A DNA stretch of 64,000 nt from positions 62,001 to 126,000 of the forward strand of contig NZ_NQVN01000013.1 in NCBI RefSeq assembly GCF_002770725.1, given 5' to 3'. Under the pieces are notes generated by a model. That model worked only from the letters and a program-made list of their open reading frames with translations, was not told where the DNA came from and ran no database searches. This document shows, one piece after another, positions 60,790 through 64,000 of the stretch. How positions within the stretch are numbered: position 1 is the stretch's first letter; each line of letters opens with the position of its first letter. The DNA is from Pleomorphomonas carboxyditropha. Its GTDB lineage: Bacteria; Pseudomonadota; Alphaproteobacteria; Rhizobiales; Pleomorphomonadaceae. The position numbers and the translations under genes are program-made.

Positions 60790-61955
60790 GTGAGGAAGCC
60801 GACCCGATCAGCCGCGCCAGCCTGATCGTCGCCCATGACGAGGCGAATGCCTACGACGCCGTGGTGCCGCCGATCGCCCAGACGTCGCTGTTCACCTTCC
60901 CGTCCTATGACGAGATGAACCAGACCTACATGGGCAAGAAGACGCGGCCGACCTACAGCCGCGGCCTCAACCCGACCGTCCGCCATTTCGAGGAGATGCT
61001 CGCCCGGCTGGAAGGCGGCGAGGATGCCATCGGCTTCGCCTCCGGCATGGCGGCAATCTCCTCGACGGTGATGACCTTCGTCCGGCCCGGCGACAAGCTG
61101 CTCTGCGTCCGCCACGTCTATCCCGACGCCTACCGGCTGTTCGAGATCCTCCTGAAGCAATACGGCGTCCACACCGTCTATGTCGACGGCCGCGACGAGG
61201 CGGCGGTGGCCCGCGAGCTGCCCGGCGCCGCCCTGCTCTACCTCGAAAGCCCGACCAGCTGGTCGATGGACGCGCTCGACGTCGCCTCCCTCGCCGCGCT
61301 GGCCCGCAAGCACGGCGTCGTCACGGCGATCGACAACAGTTGGGCGTCGCCGGTGTTCCAGCAGCCGCTGTCGCTCGGCGTCGACCTGGTGCTCCACTCG
61401 GCGTCCAAGTATATCGGCGGCCATTCGGACGTCGTCGCCGGCGTGGTCACCGGATCGGCGGCGCTGATCGGCAAGATCCGCTCGACCACCTATCCCTATC
61501 TCGGCGGCAAGCTGTCGCCGTTCGACGCCTGGCTGCTGATCCGCGGCCTCCGGACGCTGCCGGCCCGCATGAAGGCGCACGAGGCGGCGGCGCTCCACGT
61601 CGCCCGCAAGCTCGCCGGCCATCCGCTCGTCGAGAACGTGCTGCACCCTGGCCTCGGCAATACGCTGCCGCCCGGCCTTTCCGGCACCTCGGGCCTGTTC
61701 TCGTTCACCTTCACCGACGGCGTCGACATCCCGAAATTCGCCGACCAGTTGAAGCTGTTCAAGCTCGGCGTCAGTTGGGGCGGCCACGAGAGCCTCGTCG
61801 TTCCGGCGACGGTCGTGCACAACCAGGCCGCCGGGCCGAATTCGGCGGTCGACTTCGGCATCAGTCCGCGCGTGGTGCGCCTGCATGTCGGCCTCGAAGG
61901 CGCCGAGGCGCTGTGGGCCGACCTCGGCGGGGCCATCGACGCGGCGCGCATCTAG
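60786..61955 (+). CDS. Cystathionine beta-lyase-like PLP-dependent enzyme
   Basis: This 389-residue Cys/Met-metabolism enzyme of fold type I has NAYDAVVPPIAQTSLFTFPS, the substrate Tyr-Ser-Arg loop RPTYSRGLNPTV, LEGGEDAIGFASGMAAISST for the cofactor phosphate, and a PLP lysine in LHSASKYIGGHSD near residue 205. These enzymes cleave or form C-S bonds in cystathionine, homocysteine and related compounds. Here it is coupled by a four-base overlap to a FadR-type regulator and followed by a CUT1 sugar-type importer. That suggests catabolism of an imported sulfur or amino compound rather than methionine synthesis; this is inference. Confidence 0.88.
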   Translation: MSEEADPISRASLIVAHDEANAYDAVVPPIAQTSLFTFPSYDEMNQTYMGKKTRPTYSRGLNPTVRHFEEMLARLEGGEDAIGFASGMAAISSTVMTFVRPGDKLLCVRHVYPDAYRLFEILLKQYGVHTVYVDGRDEAAVARELPGAALLYLESPTSWSMDALDVASLAALARKHGVVTAIDNSWASPVFQQPLSLGVDLVLHSASKYIGGHSDVVAGVVTGSAALIGKIRSTTYPYLGGKLSPFDAWLLIRGLRTLPARMKAHEAAALHVARKLAGHPLVENVLHPGLGNTLPPGLSGTSGLFSFTFTDGVDIPKFADQLKLFKLGVSWGGHESLVVPATVVHNQAAGPNSAVDFGISPRVVRLHVGLEGAEALWADLGGAIDAARI

Positions 61956-62002
61956 GAGACCTGCCTCCTCGACGACTCTCCGGCTTGGAGGGGCCGGCAA
62001 AG

Positions 62003-62041
62003 GCATCGGTGCAAATCAACAAACATCAGGGGCGCCGATGC
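62003..62041 (+). other. Stem-loop between the lyase and binding-protein genes
   Basis: GCATCGGTGC (62003-62012) pairs with GCGCCGATGC (62032-62041) at 9 of 10 positions with a 19-base loop. A second short palindrome (GGCCGG/CCGGCC) follows at about 62047-62062. This may attenuate or process the transcript between the two genes. No T tract is seen. Confidence 0.45.
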
Positions 62042-62138
62042 CCGATCGGCCGGCATGACCGGCCGGACAACGGAAAGACCGCCCGGCGGGGCCTCCAGCA
62101 CCCCGCCCTCATGCGGCAACCAAGGAAAGGGGAACTTC

Positions 62139-63401
62139 ATGAACAGGATATTGGCTATCGCATCGCTGTCGACGCTGCTCATGGCCGGCACCGCCCTTGC
62201 CGACACGACGCTGAAGCTCGTGGAGGTGATCACCAGCCCCGAGCGCACCGAGACGCTGAAGGGCATCGTCAAGACGTTCGAGGACGCCAACCCCGGCACC
62301 AAGGTGGAGATCATCTCGCTGCCGTGGAACCAAGCCTTCGAGAAGTTCGCCACCATGGTTTCGGCCGGCGAGACGCCCGACGTCGTCGAGATGCCCGACA
62401 CCTGGCTGGCGCTCTATGCCAACAACGGCGCGCTCGAAAGCCTCGAGCCCTATCTCGCCAAGTGGGAGTACACCTCCGGCCTGACGGCGCGCGCCCTCGA
62501 AATGGGCCGCTCGGTGAAGAACACGGCCTACATGCTGCCCTACGGCTTCTATCTCCGCGCCATGTTCTACAACAAGAAGCTGCTGTCCGAGGCCGGCGTC
62601 GCCGAGCCGCCGAAGACGCTCGACGAGTTCAAGGCCGCGTCCGAGAAGGTGTCGAAGCTGCCCGGCAAGTCGGGCTACTGCATGCGCGGCGGCCCCGGCG
62701 GCCTCAACGGCTGGGTGATGTTCGGCGCCACCATGGCCGGCGACAACGCCTTCTTCAAGGAGGACGGCACCTCGACCTTCGCCGACGAGGGATGGGTCAA
62801 GGGCATCAGCTACCTGATCGATCTCTACAAGTCCGGCCTCGCCCCCAAGGACAGCGTCAACTGGGGCTTCAACGAGATCGTCGGCGGCTTCTATTCGGGC
62901 ACCTGCGCCTTCCTCGACCAGGATCCGGACGCCCTGATCTCGATCGCCGAGCGCATGAAGCCGGAAGACTACGGCGTCGCGCCGTTCCCGAAGGGCCCGG
63001 CCGGCAAGGCCTTCCCGACGATCGGCTACGGCGGCTGGTCGATGTTCGCCAACAGCGAGCACAAGGACCTCGCCTGGAACCTGATCGCCACGCTGGAGGC
63101 GCCGGACGGCAACATCGCCTGGAACAAGCGGATCGGCGCGCTGCCGATCCACACGGCGGCCGAGAAGGATCCGTTCTACGCCAGCGAGCAGTTCAAGGGC
63201 TGGTTCGAGGAACTGGCCGATCCCGACGTGGTGCCGACGGTGATGCCGACGCATCTCGAGGAGTTCGCCTTCTTCAAGGACTCGCTGGTGATCAACACCA
63301 GCCAGAAGGCGCTGCTCGGCGAGATCACGCCCGAGGACCTCGCCAAACAGTGGGCCGACTACCTGACGGCCGCCCAGCAGAAGTTCCTCGCCGCCAAGTA
63401 A
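62139..63401 (+). CDS. Extracellular solute-binding protein family 1 (CUT1 ABC importer)
   Basis: This 420-residue periplasmic binding protein has a signal peptide (MNRILAIASLSTLLMAGTALA, cleaved near residue 21). The type 2 fold shows GIVKTFEDANPGTKVEIISL, SAGETPDVVEMPDTWLALYA, YNKKLLSEAGVAEPPKTLDE and FPTIGYGGWSMFANSEHK. This is the UgpB/MalE-like group that takes up di- or oligosaccharides, glycerol phosphate esters or similar. AAGGGGAAC precedes the ATG. It lies downstream of the PLP lyase gene and upstream of the first permease gene. Confidence 0.9.
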   Translation: MNRILAIASLSTLLMAGTALADTTLKLVEVITSPERTETLKGIVKTFEDANPGTKVEIISLPWNQAFEKFATMVSAGETPDVVEMPDTWLALYANNGALESLEPYLAKWEYTSGLTARALEMGRSVKNTAYMLPYGFYLRAMFYNKKLLSEAGVAEPPKTLDEFKAASEKVSKLPGKSGYCMRGGPGGLNGWVMFGATMAGDNAFFKEDGTSTFADEGWVKGISYLIDLYKSGLAPKDSVNWGFNEIVGGFYSGTCAFLDQDPDALISIAERMKPEDYGVAPFPKGPAGKAFPTIGYGGWSMFANSEHKDLAWNLIATLEAPDGNIAWNKRIGALPIHTAAEKDPFYASEQFKGWFEELADPDVVPTVMPTHLEEFAFFKDSLVINTSQKALLGEITPEDLAKQWADYLTAAQQKFLAAK

Positions 63402-63544
63402 CGGGAGCTCGGCCTTGGCGCTCGGCGGCCTCAGCGCCGCCGGGCGCCGATGGGACCGCCGGTGCCTTGGTTGTGCCGGCGATCGAGCTGTCGTGCCCGG
63501 ACTCCCCCAGCGTCCTTCCGAATACATCTGCGAGTTCCTGTCCG

Positions 63545-64000
63545 ATGACTTTCTATCCTGCGGCCGCACCGCCCGACGGCGATCGCCGGACGGCGAAACA
63601 GAAGATCGCCGCCTATCTGGAGCCCTGGCTCTACTCGGCTCCGGTGCTGATTTTGATCGTCGCCATCATGCTGGTGCCGCTGGCGCTCGGCATCTCCTAC
63701 GCCTTCCGCGACATCCGGCTGCTCAACCCGTTCAGCGGCGCCTTCGTCGGCCTCAAGCATTTCCGCGAGCTCGCCGGCGACGGCGCCTTTCGCGGCGCGC
63801 TCGTCAACACGCTGTGGTGGACGTTCAGCTCGGTGATCCTGCAATTCCTGTTCGGCCTGATCCTGGCCCTGCTGCTCAACCGGCCGTTCAGGGGGCGGGC
63901 GCTGGCGCAGGCGCTGTGCTTCCTGCCCTGGGCGGTGCCGAGCTTCCTGTCGGGCCTCGACTGGGCCTGGATGTTCAACCCGGTGGTTGGCCCCATTCCC
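63545..64000 (+). CDS. CUT1 ABC transporter permease (MalF/UgpA-like), partial (3' end outside window)
   Basis: The frame opens at ATG 63545 (MTFYPAAAPPDGDRRTAKQK) and stays open to the window edge, 152 codons. It has a first membrane helix (LYSAPVLILIVAIMLVPLAL) followed by GISYAFRDIRLLNP and FVGLKHFRELAGD. The start of the permease domain is FRGALVNTLWWTFSSVILQF...LALLLNRPFRGRAL and LPWAVPSFLSGLDWAWMFNP. These are standard for the first permease of a CUT1 importer. The EAA loop would lie beyond the edge. It starts 143 bases after the binding-protein gene. Confidence 0.9.
   Translation, partial: MTFYPAAAPPDGDRRTAKQKIAAYLEPWLYSAPVLILIVAIMLVPLALGISYAFRDIRLLNPFSGAFVGLKHFRELAGDGAFRGALVNTLWWTFSSVILQFLFGLILALLLNRPFRGRALAQALCFLPWAVPSFLSGLDWAWMFNPVVGPIP

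Noticed and set aside
61956-62138. SAM-type riboswitch next to the cystathionine beta-lyase-like gene
   Set aside because: The hairpins here are simple stems downstream of the lyase gene and do not show a recognisable SAM-II or SAM-I core.

Overview
The window is high-GC DNA (GC is clearly well above half) with alphaproteobacterial gene content. Rhizobial-type features include SorC/EryD-like and DeoR regulators, CUT2 sugar ABC systems, DUF2291, DUF1800/DUF1501, and short interspersed palindromes of the 'attgctctag' and 'ccacttttcggtcc' kind. An [FeFe]-hydrogenase and a polyol-rich gene set suggest a facultatively fermentative member of Hyphomicrobiales (Pleomorphomonadaceae-like). That placement is a guess from content, not a phylogenetic result.

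Left part (1-37.6 kb). A cut SorC-family regulator and a chemoreceptor precede a four-gene ABC operon (DUF2291, ATPase, permease, binding protein). Then come a TetR-lipoprotein hydrolase-DUF4105 operon, a block of interspersed repeats, small stress-type genes (hdeD remnant, DUF2934), glycogen phosphorylase, an SDR, a GltS-type symporter and a TetR regulator. A second CUT2 operon follows, ending in a threitol-dehydrogenase-like SDR, with transaldolase, a DeoR regulator, an erythritol/L-threitol-dehydrogenase-like enzyme and split DhaK/DhaL kinase. A second repeat block, inverted relative to the first, leads into a three-subunit NAD-linked [FeFe]-hydrogenase, an RpiB-type isomerase and transketolase. 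Read together, polyol uptake, oxidation to a ketose, phosphorylation, isomerisation to erythrose 4-phosphate and entry into the pentose phosphate pathway are all present. The hydrogenase could remove the NADH produced. The two ABC operons share an approximately 80-bp promoter/operator/leader element, which supports joint control.

Middle part (37.8-47.5 kb). A small membrane protein, a two-domain ChrA transporter, a TetR-EmrB-EmrA-type efflux operon with two operator-like palindromes, and an operon of ECF sigma factor, anti-sigma factor, Spy/CpxP-like sensor, DUF1800 and DUF1501.

Right part (47.5-64 kb). A leftward nine-gene unit begins with an XRE-cupin regulator. It continues with a CUT2 transporter, a phosphotriesterase-family enzyme, a GATase1-like protein, a PfkB kinase, a BtpA/SgcQ protein and an M20 amidohydrolase. 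It looks like a catabolic pathway for an unidentified glycoside or N-ribosyl compound. Next is a membrane-stress unit (PspA, OB-fold membrane protein, flotillin/YqiK) preceded in frame by the N-terminal, nuclease-free part of a TnpB-like protein. The window ends with a FadR-type regulator, a cystathionine-beta-lyase-like enzyme and the start of a CUT1 ABC transporter. No tRNA, rRNA, CRISPR array or intact insertion sequence was seen.
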